Of a stretch of DNA of 64,000 nucleotides, positions 8,816-17,805 are shown one piece after another. Origin of the DNA: Pseudomonas purpurea (GTDB lineage: Bacteria; Pseudomonadota; Gammaproteobacteria; Pseudomonadales; Pseudomonadaceae); the NCBI RefSeq assembly GCF_039908635.1, contig NZ_CP150918.1:2537001-2601000 (forward strand), read 5' to 3'. The notes under the pieces are model-generated. The model saw only the letters and a list, made by a program, of their open reading frames with translations. It made no database searches and was not told the origin of the DNA. Position numbers and translations under genes: made by a program. Numbering within the stretch: the first letter of the stretch is position 1; every line of letters starts with the position of its first letter.

Positions 8816-9514
8816 ATGTCCGCCACTCTTTTACCTCGCAGCGCTTTTCTGCGCGGCGCCGCTGCCGTAATGCCCCTGTCCCTGGCGACCGCGCCGTGGG
8901 GATTGCTGGCAGGTTCCATGGCCATCGAGGCCGACCTCACCCCCCTGCAAGGCCAGGGCCTGTCGAGCATTGTGTTTGCCGGTGCGGCGCAACTGGTTGC
9001 CATCGGTATGCTCAAGGGCGGCGCGGGGATTTTCTCTATCCTGCTCACCACCGTGCTGCTGACGTCGCAGCATCTGCTCTATGGCATGAGCATGCGCCCG
9101 GTGATTTCCGGGTTGCCGGGACGCTGGCGGGCGGGGCTGGGTTTTCTGCTCACCGACGAGTTGTTCGCGCTCACCAGCCAGCATGACAAGCAGCAATTCA
9201 ACCGCTGGTATGCGCTGGGGGTCGGCCTGACCTTTTACGTGGCATGGAACCTCTTCACCCTGGCGGGCATTGTGCTGGGCAGCAGCATTCCGGGCCTTGA
9301 ACACCTGGGGCTGGACTTCTCGATTGCGGCCACGTTTATCGCGCTGATCACGCCTGTGGTGCGTAACGTGCCCACGGTGGTTTGTGTGGCGGTGTCACTG
9401 TTTTGCTCGGTGCTGTTCACCTATTGGCAATGGGGTTCAGCGCTGGTCCTGGCCGGGTTGCTTGGCATGAGCGCCGGGTTTGTCTGCAACAAGTTTTATG
9501 GAGCGCGCACATGA
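8816..9514 (+). CDS. azlC: AzlC family branched-chain amino acid exporter, large subunit
   Basis: A 232-residue membrane protein. AzlC/AzlD pairs (BrnFE type) export branched-chain amino acids and analogues through the inner membrane. Family features include a hydrophobic N-terminus with FAGAAQLVAIGML, the conserved LLTSQHLLYGMSMRP, and LGFLLTDELFAL. The ATG at 8816 is preferred to the GTG at 8804; neither has a strong ribosome-binding site. Its stop overlaps the azlD start by four bases (ATGA), implying translational coupling. Confidence 0.88.
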   Translation: MSATLLPRSAFLRGAAAVMPLSLATAPWGLLAGSMAIEADLTPLQGQGLSSIVFAGAAQLVAIGMLKGGAGIFSILLTTVLLTSQHLLYGMSMRPVISGLPGRWRAGLGFLLTDELFALTSQHDKQQFNRWYALGVGLTFYVAWNLFTLAGIVLGSSIPGLEHLGLDFSIAATFIALITPVVRNVPTVVCVAVSLFCSVLFTYWQWGSALVLAGLLGMSAGFVCNKFYGART

Positions 9515-9825
9515 TGGTCTGGGCTGTCATCGTCGGGATGGGGTTGCTGGTGTTCCTGAACCGCTACGTCTTTTTGGAACCCCGGCTGCCGGTGCGCCTG
9601 AGCAGCAACGCACGGCAATTTCTCGGCTTCGCCGTGCCAGGCATGCTCACGGCCATTTGCGGCCCCATCGTGTTCATGCCCGACCACCAATTGAACCTGC
9701 ATTACGACAATCCGTACCTGCTCAGTTCGCTGGTCGCCATCGGCCTGGTGCTCTACACCCGCAGTACCTTGATCAGCATGTTGTTGAGCATGGGGTTCTT
9801 CTTTGTGTTGCGGTGGTGGTTGTGA
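9511..9825 (+). CDS. azlD: AzlD family branched-chain amino acid exporter, small subunit
   Basis: A 104-residue protein with about four hydrophobic helices, starting MMVWAVIVGMGLLVFLNRY. It overlaps azlC by four bases and is the expected small partner of the exporter. The internal segment LPVRLSSNARQFLGFAVPGML is typical of AzlD. Both genes are probably one transcript. Confidence 0.88.
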   Translation: MMVWAVIVGMGLLVFLNRYVFLEPRLPVRLSSNARQFLGFAVPGMLTAICGPIVFMPDHQLNLHYDNPYLLSSLVAIGLVLYTRSTLISMLLSMGFFFVLRWWL

Positions 9826-10060
9826 GCGGGGTGTATCGGACATGGCGTCAGGTCACCCTGGCGGGAACGGACTAAACTCATTGATCTGCACACACGGGAA
9901 CACCTGCTGTGTGTTGTTGATCTCGAACGCGTTGTTGTTCGAGCGCTCGTGGTTCAGGCGACGGCCCGCAGCATTGCGTCCGCCGACCTGGTCATCCAAC
10001 CGGCCACACTGTCGAGCGGAAACCCTCCCGGGAGGTGGCCTTGCTACAGGAGGACACGCC

Positions 10061-11107
10061 ATGGACGAGGCCAAACTTAACGATTTCATGGGTAAACTGG
10101 TGAGCGACATGGGCGCAGCGGCGCTGCTCGCCAATGTCATCCTCGGCGAAGAGCTGGGGCTTTACCGGGCAATGGCCGACAGTCAACCCATCACGCCCGA
10201 AGCACTGGCCAGCAAGACCGGTTGCAACGCCCGGTTGCTCCGCGAGTGGCTAAGCGCTCACGCGGCGGCGGGATACATGGAACACCTGGACGGCCAATTC
10301 CGCCTGCCGGAAGAACAGGCCCTCGCCCTGGCCATCGAGGACTCGCCGGTGTATGTCGCGGGCGGTGCGGTGGTGATCGCGGCGCTGTTTCATGACAAGG
10401 ACAAACTGGTCGCCGCCATGCGTGGCAATGGCGCCCTGGCGTGGGGCGATCACCATCCGTGCATGTTCAGCGGCACCGAACGTTTCTTCAGGCCCGGCTA
10501 CCGGGCGCATCTGGTCGCCGAGTGGCTGCCGGCCCTTGAAGGCGTGGTCGACAAGCTTGAGGCGGGCGCCAAGGTGGCAGACGTCGGCTGCGGCCACGGC
10601 GCTTCGACGGTGATCATGGCGCAGGCATTCCCGGCATCGAGCTTCGTGGGTTTCGACTACCACGCGCCGTCTATCAGCACCGCCACCCAACGTGCGCAGG
10701 AGGGCGGGGTGGAAGACCGGGCAACTTTCGTCAAAGGCACGGCCAAGGACTATCCCGGCAACGACTACGACCTGATCTGTTACTTCGATTGCCTCCACGA
10801 CATGGGCGATCCGGTCGGCGCCGCCCGGCATGCCTACCAGTCACTCAAACCGGACGGCACGGTGCTGCTGGTAGAGCCTTACGCCAACGACCAACTCGAC
10901 GATAACATCACCCCGTTGGGGCGATTGTTCTACGCCGCGTCGACTTTCATCTGCACGCCTAACTCGTTGTCCCAGGAAGTGGGCCTGGGGCTGGGGGCAC
11001 AGGCAGGTGAGAAACGCCTGCACGACGTGTTTACCGAGGCCGGATTCACGCATTTCCGCCGGGCGACGCAAACACCGTTCAACCTGATTCTTGAGGCGCG
11101 CAAGTGA
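10061..11107 (+). CDS. Class I SAM-dependent methyltransferase with N-terminal winged helix
   Basis: A 348-residue protein starting MDEAKLNDFMGKL at 10061, seven bases after a perfect AGGAGG. The N-terminal part (about 15-80) resembles the winged-helix dimerisation domain of O-methyltransferases (LLANVILGEELGLYRAM, then TGCNARLLREWLSAH). The C-terminal Rossmann domain carries the SAM motif VADVGCGHG (about 172-180) and YDLICYFDCLHDMGDP. The substrate is unknown; the layout suits a small-molecule methyltransferase. It appears monocistronic. The 235-base upstream region contains an inverted repeat (CTCGAAC at 9922, GTTCGAG at 9937). Confidence 0.8.
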   Translation: MDEAKLNDFMGKLVSDMGAAALLANVILGEELGLYRAMADSQPITPEALASKTGCNARLLREWLSAHAAAGYMEHLDGQFRLPEEQALALAIEDSPVYVAGGAVVIAALFHDKDKLVAAMRGNGALAWGDHHPCMFSGTERFFRPGYRAHLVAEWLPALEGVVDKLEAGAKVADVGCGHGASTVIMAQAFPASSFVGFDYHAPSISTATQRAQEGGVEDRATFVKGTAKDYPGNDYDLICYFDCLHDMGDPVGAARHAYQSLKPDGTVLLVEPYANDQLDDNITPLGRLFYAASTFICTPNSLSQEVGLGLGAQAGEKRLHDVFTEAGFTHFRRATQTPFNLILEARK

Positions 11108-11132
11108 GGAAGGGCGGCTGAACACACCCTTG

Positions 11133-11169
11133 AAAAAGGCCCTGAGGGCATGGCGATGCGCTCAGGGCC
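11133..11169 (-). terminator. Rho-independent terminator
   Basis: GGCCCTGAG (11138-11146) pairs with CTCAGGGCC (11161-11169). The A-run at 11133-11137 becomes a T-run on the minus strand, so this terminates the unknown membrane-protein gene; it may also serve the methyltransferase on the other strand. Confidence 0.6.
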
Positions 11170-11207
11170 GATCAGTTGTTCAGTGTTGGAGGAGGCGGGT
11201 GCTGCGA

Positions 11208-12134
11208 TCAGTTTTGCGCTGGCTGCACTTGTGTGGGTGGTAGCGCATCAGTTTTGGCGGGTTGTTCTTTTTTCGCAGGCAGGGTCAGATTCAGGACCTG
11301 CTGATAAATCGCTTTTCCCCATCCTTGCAGGCGATTGGCTGACTGATGGGCCTCGATGCCCACCCCTAACATCTTGATAGCGGTGACTGTCGGGATCAGG
11401 AATGCAGGTATGAACAGCAACACCATCAACACGCATCTGAGCTTGACCTTCAATGTTGTGGAGTACTCACGCATGATGAAGTAAACATCCTCCGGGTACT
11501 TCACGATACCGTCCTCGAGTGCGGCCAGTATCTGCTGGTCTCCTTCCAGATACGGTGCTTCAACAACAAAGGGTTTGGTTTTCTTGCGTGCAGCGATGCT
11601 TGCAAGCACGTCTGCCGCATCGTAGCGCAAGCAAATCACACCACCCTCCTTTTCCTTAAGGTCCTGGAACGACGAGAACTGATAGACCTTCGGGGCACCA
11701 GCCTTATAGATCGCGAGAAAGAGAAAAAGAAAAATACCGCTGATCCAGTACAGATAGAGGGTGAAGGGGAGCAAGCTCGTTGCGCCGGAGGCTTTGGAAA
11801 AGCTCACGGCAAGCGGCACAAAAGTAAAGGCCACGGAGATGAGTATCACAAGCTTGCTGTTGGCAACCAGTGCTAGAAACTTCCAGTCGTCAACCAACCC
11901 GAGATGTTGGGCATGCCATGCTCGAAGCCCTGCTAACAGGGCGACTACCAACATTGGGACCGCGTAAAAAAACCAGGGAATCAGAAGCTCAAGACTCCAC
12001 TCGAAAACCACATAAAAGATAGCCATGGTCATTAAGGCCGCGGTAATCGCGATCATTATGCTTCGTGGCCAGCGGTCAGAATTTGAAGTTTTTTCTGCAC
12101 TCGTGCTGTTATCTGTGTGTTCGCCCTTCAGCAT
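11208..12134 (-). CDS. Unknown multi-pass membrane protein
   Basis: A 308-residue protein I do not recognise. Hydrophobic segments are visible near residues 26-70 (two), 90-110, 120-145 and 222-245. Between them lies a soluble part with LKEKEGGVICLRYDAADVLA. The C-terminus is Lys/Pro/Gln-rich, ending VQPAQN. The ATG at 12134 follows GGAAGAAG; a TTG 30 bases upstream is less likely. Its base composition is visibly less GC-rich than its neighbours, which may indicate a recently acquired or weakly constrained gene. Confidence 0.7.
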   Translation of the reverse strand: MLKGEHTDNSTSAEKTSNSDRWPRSIMIAITAALMTMAIFYVVFEWSLELLIPWFFYAVPMLVVALLAGLRAWHAQHLGLVDDWKFLALVANSKLVILISVAFTFVPLAVSFSKASGATSLLPFTLYLYWISGIFLFLFLAIYKAGAPKVYQFSSFQDLKEKEGGVICLRYDAADVLASIAARKKTKPFVVEAPYLEGDQQILAALEDGIVKYPEDVYFIMREYSTTLKVKLRCVLMVLLFIPAFLIPTVTAIKMLGVGIEAHQSANRLQGWGKAIYQQVLNLTLPAKKEQPAKTDALPPTQVQPAQN

Positions 12135-12294
12135 TTCTTCTTCCCTGGTCTCGATGGTTTTCAAAGCTTGCGAGTGTATAGGATTTGTTAATGCCCAAGG
12201 TCTTGCGCTGCGATGTGCAAGCCCCAGGCCCCGTCAAACGCAAGGGTTCACGGTCCTGAGCAATGTTGAGAAGCCCCTCGCTCGGACGAAGGCC

Positions 12295-12696
12295 TCAGGC
12301 ATCGCGCAGAAGATCCTGAGCGTTGAGCAGTGCGTAGAGAATTTCCGGACGTTCCTCCAGGCGGCGGCGGATGGCCGTGGGGATCGATTGGCGGGTTTTA
12401 CGGCACAGGCCGGGGAGTTCGTCGATCTGGATATCGATGCCGCGCATGCTTCGCACGGTGCTGGACTTGGGGCTCATGCGCAGACGGATGCCTAACAGCT
12501 TGTACATCCGGCGTTGCAGGTGTTCGAGGTCGGCCAGGCTGTCGACTTGTTCCAGCCGATCGAGCAGGCGCTTTTCCTCTTGGCGGGTGAGGCTGAGGAT
12601 GCGTACATCCGCGCCCGGCGTGTCCAGCAACTGCTCACGCTCGCAGTTGCAGGCACCGGGTGGGCAGGGTTGTCGGACCGCAATAGTGGACGTCAT
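12295..12696 (-). CDS. Unknown small protein with Cys-rich N-terminus
   Basis: A 133-residue protein without a recognised domain. The N-terminus contains CPPGACNCERE, a three-Cys cluster that could bind metal. The rest is charged and helical: RILSLTRQEEKRLLDRLEQV, then LEHLQRRMYKLLGIRLRM, ending in a segment with RRRLEERPEILYALL. The ATG at 12696 has GGAG only three bases away; a TTG nine bases upstream (12705) is an alternative start. No partner gene is evident. Confidence 0.6.
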   Translation of the reverse strand: MTSTIAVRQPCPPGACNCEREQLLDTPGADVRILSLTRQEEKRLLDRLEQVDSLADLEHLQRRMYKLLGIRLRMSPKSSTVRSMRGIDIQIDELPGLCRKTRQSIPTAIRRRLEERPEILYALLNAQDLLRDA

Positions 12697-12774
12697 GGGC
12701 TCCAATCATAGCTACCGGCGCGTGCCTTTGCCGAACAGGTTTTAAACGATCCGACTTGCCGTCACCTCACCGAC

Positions 12775-13233
12775 TCAGAGCAACCGCGTCATCAGCCATT
12801 GTTCCTTGTCCCACGCTTCAAACTGCTCCTCCACGATCCAGCCGCGCTTGGCGTAGTAATCACGGCGGTCATGGGTGTGCAGGTACAACTTCGTGATGCC
12901 GATCGACTTGGCGTGGGTGCAGATACCTTCGATCAACTGCTCCGCGAACCCCTGGCCCCGTGCTTCGGGCGTCACGTAAACGCACGCGAGCCAGGGCCCA
13001 AGATCGTGGCGCTCCGCCAGGTCATCCCGGGCGAGGGCCGCGCCACCCAGCAGTCGGTCCTGATCCATGGCGATCAGGCAGCGCCATTTGCCATTGGTCT
13101 GGCCAGCGGTAAATTCGCGTTGCCAGTCGGCCAAGGGTTGATCTTCAAACTCGTAGCGAAATTGCGCATGAACCCAGGCAGACATCGTGTCGCAATGGGT
13201 CATGTGATTTTCAAGCCAGTCGATGCGAGACAT
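12775..13233 (-). CDS. GNAT family N-acetyltransferase
   Basis: A 152-residue acetyl-CoA-dependent acyltransferase. The GNAT core is visible: LACVYVTPEARGQGFAEQLI (about 87-106, with the RGQGFA pyrophosphate loop) and the C-terminal LYLHTHDRRDYYAKRGW. The start MSRIDWLENH at 13233 follows AGGA. The substrate is unknown. It lies downstream of the DUF4132 gene in the same direction but behind a strong hairpin, so it is probably a separate unit. Confidence 0.85.
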   Translation of the reverse strand: MSRIDWLENHMTHCDTMSAWVHAQFRYEFEDQPLADWQREFTAGQTNGKWRCLIAMDQDRLLGGAALARDDLAERHDLGPWLACVYVTPEARGQGFAEQLIEGICTHAKSIGITKLYLHTHDRRDYYAKRGWIVEEQFEAWDKEQWLMTRLL

Positions 13234-13279
13234 GGGCAGTCCTTTTCCAGAATGAGTGACCAATGAGACAGGCTGCGTG

Positions 13280-13315
13280 AAGGTCGGCGCCTGACTGACA
13301 CCAGGCGCCGACCTT
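13280..13315. terminator. Perfect 14-bp inverted repeat after DUF4132 gene
   Basis: Positions 13280-13293 and 13302-13315 are perfectly complementary with an 8-base loop, just past the stop of the DUF4132 gene. Neither flank has a T-run. It is most likely a terminator or a transcript 3'-end stabilising hairpin. Confidence 0.5.
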
Positions 13316-13321
13316 CATTGC

Positions 13322-15997
13322 TTAAACCCTGGTTAACTGCCGCGCAATCGTAGGGTCGGTGATTTTGTCGTCATCGATCAGCAGCAATGCCTTGGACAGA
13401 ATGATCGACAGCATGTTGTCACCTTCGAAGGGCAGGTACTGAGGTTCGGATTTGGACCGGGCCTTGGCGTCGGGGACGATGCACAGGTAACGGTCTTCAG
13501 GCAGCATGAGGATGTTGCCCGAGCCGAGGTGGATCTTGTAGGTCCGCAGCTTGCCGTTGATTTCCAGGAAACGCCCATGCAGTACCCACTTGTCCTTGAG
13601 ACGGGTCATGCGCGGCAGCAGTTTCTCCAGCAGTTGCTTGCGGGTCTGGGCCGTGGCACCCAATTCGCCGAACGAGTGGTTGTGCCAGTAATCGCGGTAG
13701 CGGCCGTCCGGCCCGCCGTCAGCCCACAGCGGGTCGTTGGCCAGGGAGGCCACGCCGACGAAGAGGTCGACATCGCGCATCACTTCACTGAGGGCCAGTG
13801 CCGGCACCTGGTCCAGCGGCACGGGTGGAGCGTCGACCGCGTTGCGCCAGGTTTCCGGTGCATAACCGCCACCACCGGCATGGGCGCTGCGTTGCTCGGC
13901 CCCGGCGTGGTAGAAGCGCACCTGGTCGGTGCTCAGGCGCAGGAACGTCCCGGAATCGTTGGTGTCCTGGTCATAGTCATCACCCACGCCCTCAATCCAG
14001 AACTCGGCCCGCAGGCCGAACGTCGGCAGTTCCTTGGTGGCGGGCGGGTAGGTGTCGTCCACCATCATGCGCAGTTTGTTTTTCCAGCCACGGGCAGCGG
14101 CCAGCGCATGGAACTGGTGCTGACGCAGGATGTGCGCCGCGAACCGGTTGGAGTAGTTGGCGGTGTGGCGCTCGGCGTCGGTGAGCAGGTACACCTCGCG
14201 GTGCGCCTGCTTGAACGGCTGGGTGATCTGCAAGGTTTCGAGCCGGTCACGCCAGGCCAGAATCTCTTCGACAGAACGCCCGATCGGGTGCCAGAGCCGG
14301 ACGTGCGCTTCAGGCGACGGCAACAACGGCGCGCCTTCGAGGGTCTGCAGTTGACCGTCCGAAAACACCACCGCGCTGCTGCGCTCGCCGTCCTGGATCG
14401 TCCAGATCAGCCGCCGTGCCAGCGTGCCGATCAGCGGGTGATCGAGGTAGCGTTCTTGCCACACGGCGAAGGGCCAATGTTTATCCAGCAGGAACATGGC
14501 ATCCAGGCGCTCGGCCTGTGCGGGCAGGAAGGTGGCGATGTCCTTGGCCGCGCCTTGAAGTTCCTTGAGGGCTTCCTTGTCGTCGGTCTTGACCTTGGCC
14601 GGCACTGTTTTTTGGGGCGTGCCGTCGGCGCGAAACCAACACAGTTCGACGTTCTTGCCATCGACCCGCAACTCGGCCACGAACGCCCCTTCAGCGAACG
14701 TCTCCCGACGCAGGCCAACGCTTTCCATGCCGTACACGGGAATCCCCAGCTCTTCGATTTGATCGCGAGGCAGTTGCAAGGCTTCGGCGGCGGCATTGAA
14801 GGCTTTTTCGATTTCTTTTTGCGCCGTACCGAATTTGACCCGCACCTTGAGCAGGGCCAGTTGCCCTACGGCGTCGATGGTCGGGATCTGCGAAAGGGCG
14901 TAGATCGTGGCATTGCCCACTTTCGGCGCCCGCGGACCCACGCCGCGAATCTTGCGATAGGCACTCAACGACAGTTTGGCGATGGCCCGGGTGAGTTCGC
15001 CGTCGACGATGTTCGGGGTCAACCACAGTAAACCGCGCAGAACCGTGGCATTGAGGTCATGCATGCGTGCGCTGTCGTCGTTGTTTTCCCATGACAGGCT
15101 CAACAGCGGCGTGGTGCGCCCGGCATCGACTTTCGGGAACCAGCGCAGCAGGGCGGCGCGCAGGGCCTCGTCGCCGATCTTCGCCAGCAACGCTTGCGCC
15201 GTCTTCTGCCATTTGGGTGAAGGGCGTGACGATGTGGCGGTGCTCATGTGTTTGATCAGGGCGATCCAGTCGGCGCGGGCGTCAACCGGCAGTGCGTCAA
15301 CGTCTTCCAGTGCTTGTTGCGTCCACCATTCGCAGGGGGCCAGCACCTGCCAGATGCCGGCGCCCAGCAGCAGGTCGACCTTGGCCAGTATCTGATCGCC
15401 CAGATTGATATCGTGGCCCAGTTCGGCGCATTGGCTGCGCAGCAGCATGAGCTGTTGGCGCAGGGAATCGGTCAGCGGCACCTGCGACGAGTGCTCGGCC
15501 AGCCAGTCCACCACGCACAGCACGGGCAAGGTGCCGTAGTAGGCGAAGCGATAACTGCTGAACCACTCCACCACGGGTTCGGCGAGCTGTGCCATGTCTG
15601 CGCCAGCCTGCATCAGCACGGTCATCGCGCCCGGCAGGGTGCCATAGTCGAACACGGAGCTGAATTGATGCTCGGTACTGCCGACACTGAGGTTGCCGTC
15701 ATAGGCAAACGTGCGCTCGAGCATCGCCAGCACGAGGCGCGTGCGCTGGGCGTCATCGCATTGATCGGCGTGAGTCAGGGCGCGAATCGGTCCAAGCTTT
15801 CCCAGGGTGGCGAGCATGACGCCTGTCTGGCAATGCACGCCGTTCAATAGGGGCAGGAGTTCGCCAATCACCTGGTGTTCATGGCGCAAGTCCGAATCGA
15901 CCAGCAGCGGGTAGCCGTCCGGGCCGACCCGTTCGATCGGGCCGAGCGTGTCCTGAGGAAGGTTGTGGCGAAAGGCGCGCAGTTGTTCAAGTGCCAT
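13322..15997 (-). CDS. DUF4132 domain-containing protein
   Basis: A large 891-residue protein. The C-terminal region (about 640-885) fits DUF4132 proteins: MRDVDLFVGVASLANDP, then RFLEINGKLRTYKIHLGSG and YLCIVPDAKA. The N-terminal half is helical and repeat-like, with no catalytic motif I can name. E. coli MolR/YehI-type proteins share this architecture, and their role is not established. The stop is followed by a 14-bp hairpin. The start MALEQLRAF at 15997 is six bases past the stop of the small gene upstream, so the two are likely cotranscribed. Confidence 0.75.
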   Translation of the reverse strand: MALEQLRAFRHNLPQDTLGPIERVGPDGYPLLVDSDLRHEHQVIGELLPLLNGVHCQTGVMLATLGKLGPIRALTHADQCDDAQRTRLVLAMLERTFAYDGNLSVGSTEHQFSSVFDYGTLPGAMTVLMQAGADMAQLAEPVVEWFSSYRFAYYGTLPVLCVVDWLAEHSSQVPLTDSLRQQLMLLRSQCAELGHDINLGDQILAKVDLLLGAGIWQVLAPCEWWTQQALEDVDALPVDARADWIALIKHMSTATSSRPSPKWQKTAQALLAKIGDEALRAALLRWFPKVDAGRTTPLLSLSWENNDDSARMHDLNATVLRGLLWLTPNIVDGELTRAIAKLSLSAYRKIRGVGPRAPKVGNATIYALSQIPTIDAVGQLALLKVRVKFGTAQKEIEKAFNAAAEALQLPRDQIEELGIPVYGMESVGLRRETFAEGAFVAELRVDGKNVELCWFRADGTPQKTVPAKVKTDDKEALKELQGAAKDIATFLPAQAERLDAMFLLDKHWPFAVWQERYLDHPLIGTLARRLIWTIQDGERSSAVVFSDGQLQTLEGAPLLPSPEAHVRLWHPIGRSVEEILAWRDRLETLQITQPFKQAHREVYLLTDAERHTANYSNRFAAHILRQHQFHALAAARGWKNKLRMMVDDTYPPATKELPTFGLRAEFWIEGVGDDYDQDTNDSGTFLRLSTDQVRFYHAGAEQRSAHAGGGGYAPETWRNAVDAPPVPLDQVPALALSEVMRDVDLFVGVASLANDPLWADGGPDGRYRDYWHNHSFGELGATAQTRKQLLEKLLPRMTRLKDKWVLHGRFLEINGKLRTYKIHLGSGNILMLPEDRYLCIVPDAKARSKSEPQYLPFEGDNMLSIILSKALLLIDDDKITDPTIARQLTRV

Positions 15998-16003
15998 GGT
16001 CGT

Positions 16004-16402
16004 TCAGCCCCCTACCAGCGGTGTCAGCTTGATGAAGTTGACCACGCTGTCGTGGCGGATGGTCAGCGGCTCATCCAGGCTTTGCGCCTGACGGTCGTCG
16101 AGCAGAATGAAGAAACCGTTGCGCTCGAATGCCTCGAACGCGATCTCCACCTGCTTGCGCCAGTCGATGGGGTGGGCCGCTTCCGGTGCCTTGCGTTCGC
16201 CGTTGAGCAAAACCTCTTGCGCCTCGGGAACCACCAGATAGTGTCGGCCGCTGGGGCTCGCCTGTTCTTGGCCTTGCACTTCCTGATAGACGCGCTCGCG
16301 GATCAACTGGCGAACCGTGATGGTCTCGGTGGGAAATTGCAGGGCAAACGAATCGAAAATCTCACCCGAAACCGATTCGTCGCGGACGGTAAGCGTTGCC
16401 AT
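16004..16402 (-). CDS. Unknown protein, partner of DUF4132 gene
   Basis: A 132-residue protein with start MATLTVRDESVSG at 16402, preceded by AGGAGTGTTCC. It begins with a beta-rich ubiquitin-like stretch (LTVRDESVSGEIFDSFALQF, then ETITVRQLIRERV), continues with a Lys/Arg-rich middle, and ends in DSVVNFIKLTPLVGG. The ubiquitin-like impression is my reading of the pattern, not a confirmed family. It is immediately upstream of the DUF4132 gene with six bases between, suggesting a two-gene functional unit. Confidence 0.7.
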   Translation of the reverse strand: MATLTVRDESVSGEIFDSFALQFPTETITVRQLIRERVYQEVQGQEQASPSGRHYLVVPEAQEVLLNGERKAPEAAHPIDWRKQVEIAFEAFERNGFFILLDDRQAQSLDEPLTIRHDSVVNFIKLTPLVGG

Positions 16403-16485
16403 GGAACACTCCTTTTCTGGCAATGGGCACTGTACGAAGGGGCGCAGATTAACAGGCCAGGCCGGGGATTTCGATGCGCCGGTGG

Positions 16486-17703
16486 CTACGCCGGCAAGCG
16501 TTCGTGCGCAGGCCTGGCCTGAACCTGCTCGACCTCGCCGAGCGCGCGGCAAACGCCCCGCACGATCATGTCCACTTCGCGCTCATCGAGCATCAAGGGC
16601 GGCAACAGGCGAATGGTCTTGCCCCGGGTCACGTTGATCAGCAGGCCATGCTCGCGGGCGGCGATCAGCGTCAGGTCGCGCACGGGGCGGGTCAGTTCGA
16701 TGCCGATCATCAAGCCTTGGCCACGGATTTCCAGCACCTGCGGATGGTCGCTCAGTTCGACGCGCAGCCGGGCAAGCAAGCGATCACCCTGACGTTGGGC
16801 GTTGGCCAGCAGGCCTTGTTCCTCGATGATGTCCAGCACCGTGCAGCCGACCCGGCACGCCAGTGGATTGCCGCCGAACGTGCTGCCATGGCTGCCGGGC
16901 GTGAACAACTGCGCAGCCTTGCCCCGGGCCAGGCAGGCGCCGATAGGGATGCCATTACCCAGACCTTTGGCGAGGGTCATCACATCGGGAACGATGCCTT
17001 CGTGCTGAAACGCAAACCACTGGCCGGTGCGGCCGATGCCGGTCTGAATCTCGTCGAGCATCAGCAGCCAGCCGCGTTGGTCACACAGCATTCGCAGCGC
17101 TTGCAAGTAACCCGGTGGCGGCAGTTGCACGCCGCTTTCGCCCTGGATCGGTTCCAGCAACATGGCCACGATACGCTGACCATAACGTTGATGCGCCCGG
17201 CGCACGGCATCCAGGTCGCCGAAGGGCACTTTGATAAAATCGCCGGGCAACGCCTGGTAGCTCAGCCGCACGGCCGGGCCATCGCTGGCGGACAGGGTGC
17301 CGAGGGTGCGTCCGTGAAAGGCGTTTGCCATGACCACCACCAGAGGCTGCTCGACGCCTTTTTGCCAGCCGTACAGGCGTGCCAGTTTCAGTGCGGTTTC
17401 GTTGGCCTCGGCGCCGGAGTTGTTGAAAAACGCCCGGTCCATGCCCGACAGCCGGGTCAGTTTCTGCGCCAACCGCTGCTGCCAGTCGATGCTGTACAGG
17501 TTGGAGGTGTGCAGCAGCAAACCGGCCTGTTCGCTGATCGCGGCGACCACCTTCGGGTGGGAATGACCGACATTGGTCACCGCGACGCCCGCCACCGCGT
17601 CCAGGTATTCGCGACCGGTGTGATCCCACAAGCGTGTGCCCAGGCCTTTGACAAAACTCAGCGGCAAGGGTTGGTACGTGTTCATCAGGCAGGTGGCGGT
17701 CAT
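16486..17703 (-). CDS. Class III PLP-dependent aminotransferase (acetylornithine aminotransferase-like)
   Basis: A 405-residue cytoplasmic enzyme that transfers an amino group from an omega-amino acid such as N-acetylornithine to 2-oxoglutarate. Visible are [18 protein letters not shown] (cofactor phosphate region, about 97-114), [20 protein letters not shown] (about 213-232) and [16 protein letters not shown], with the PLP lysine in AKGLGNG (about 245). The start at 17703 ([10 protein letters not shown]) has GGAG nine bases before it. Pseudomonas carries several ArgD/AstC homologues, and this copy is outside arg or ast operons. It is divergent from a LysR gene that probably regulates it. Confidence 0.82.
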   Translation of the reverse strand: MTATCLMNTYQPLPLSFVKGLGTRLWDHTGREYLDAVAGVAVTNVGHSHPKVVAAISEQAGLLLHTSNLYSIDWQQRLAQKLTRLSGMDRAFFNNSGAEANETALKLARLYGWQKGVEQPLVVVMANAFHGRTLGTLSASDGPAVRLSYQALPGDFIKVPFGDLDAVRRAHQRYGQRIVAMLLEPIQGESGVQLPPPGYLQALRMLCDQRGWLLMLDEIQTGIGRTGQWFAFQHEGIVPDVMTLAKGLGNGIPIGACLARGKAAQLFTPGSHGSTFGGNPLACRVGCTVLDIIEEQGLLANAQRQGDRLLARLRVELSDHPQVLEIRGQGLMIGIELTRPVRDLTLIAAREHGLLINVTRGKTIRLLPPLMLDEREVDMIVRGVCRALGEVEQVQARPAHERLPA

Positions 17704-17778
17704 GACATCAGGCTCCATCATCGGTCGGTGTTTATGCAGTATCGTTAGCCACCTGAACTGGATAAACGTGCTGGATCT

Positions 17779-17797
17779 TCAATCATTTTAAAGTTGA
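17779..17797. promoter_or_regulatory. Candidate LysR-type binding site (TCAA-N11-TTGA)
   Basis: TCAA (17779-17782) and TTGA (17794-17797) form a dyad with an 11-base spacer, matching the T-N11-A pattern of LysR regulators, in the short divergent region between the aminotransferase and the LysR gene. Inference from spacing only. Confidence 0.35.
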
Positions 17798-17805
17798 GCT
17801 TGATA

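Noticed and set aside
13529-15031. 500-codon plus-strand frame antisense to the DUF4132 gene
   Set aside because: The minus-strand protein shows recognised DUF4132 segments; the antisense translation does not resemble a protein family.
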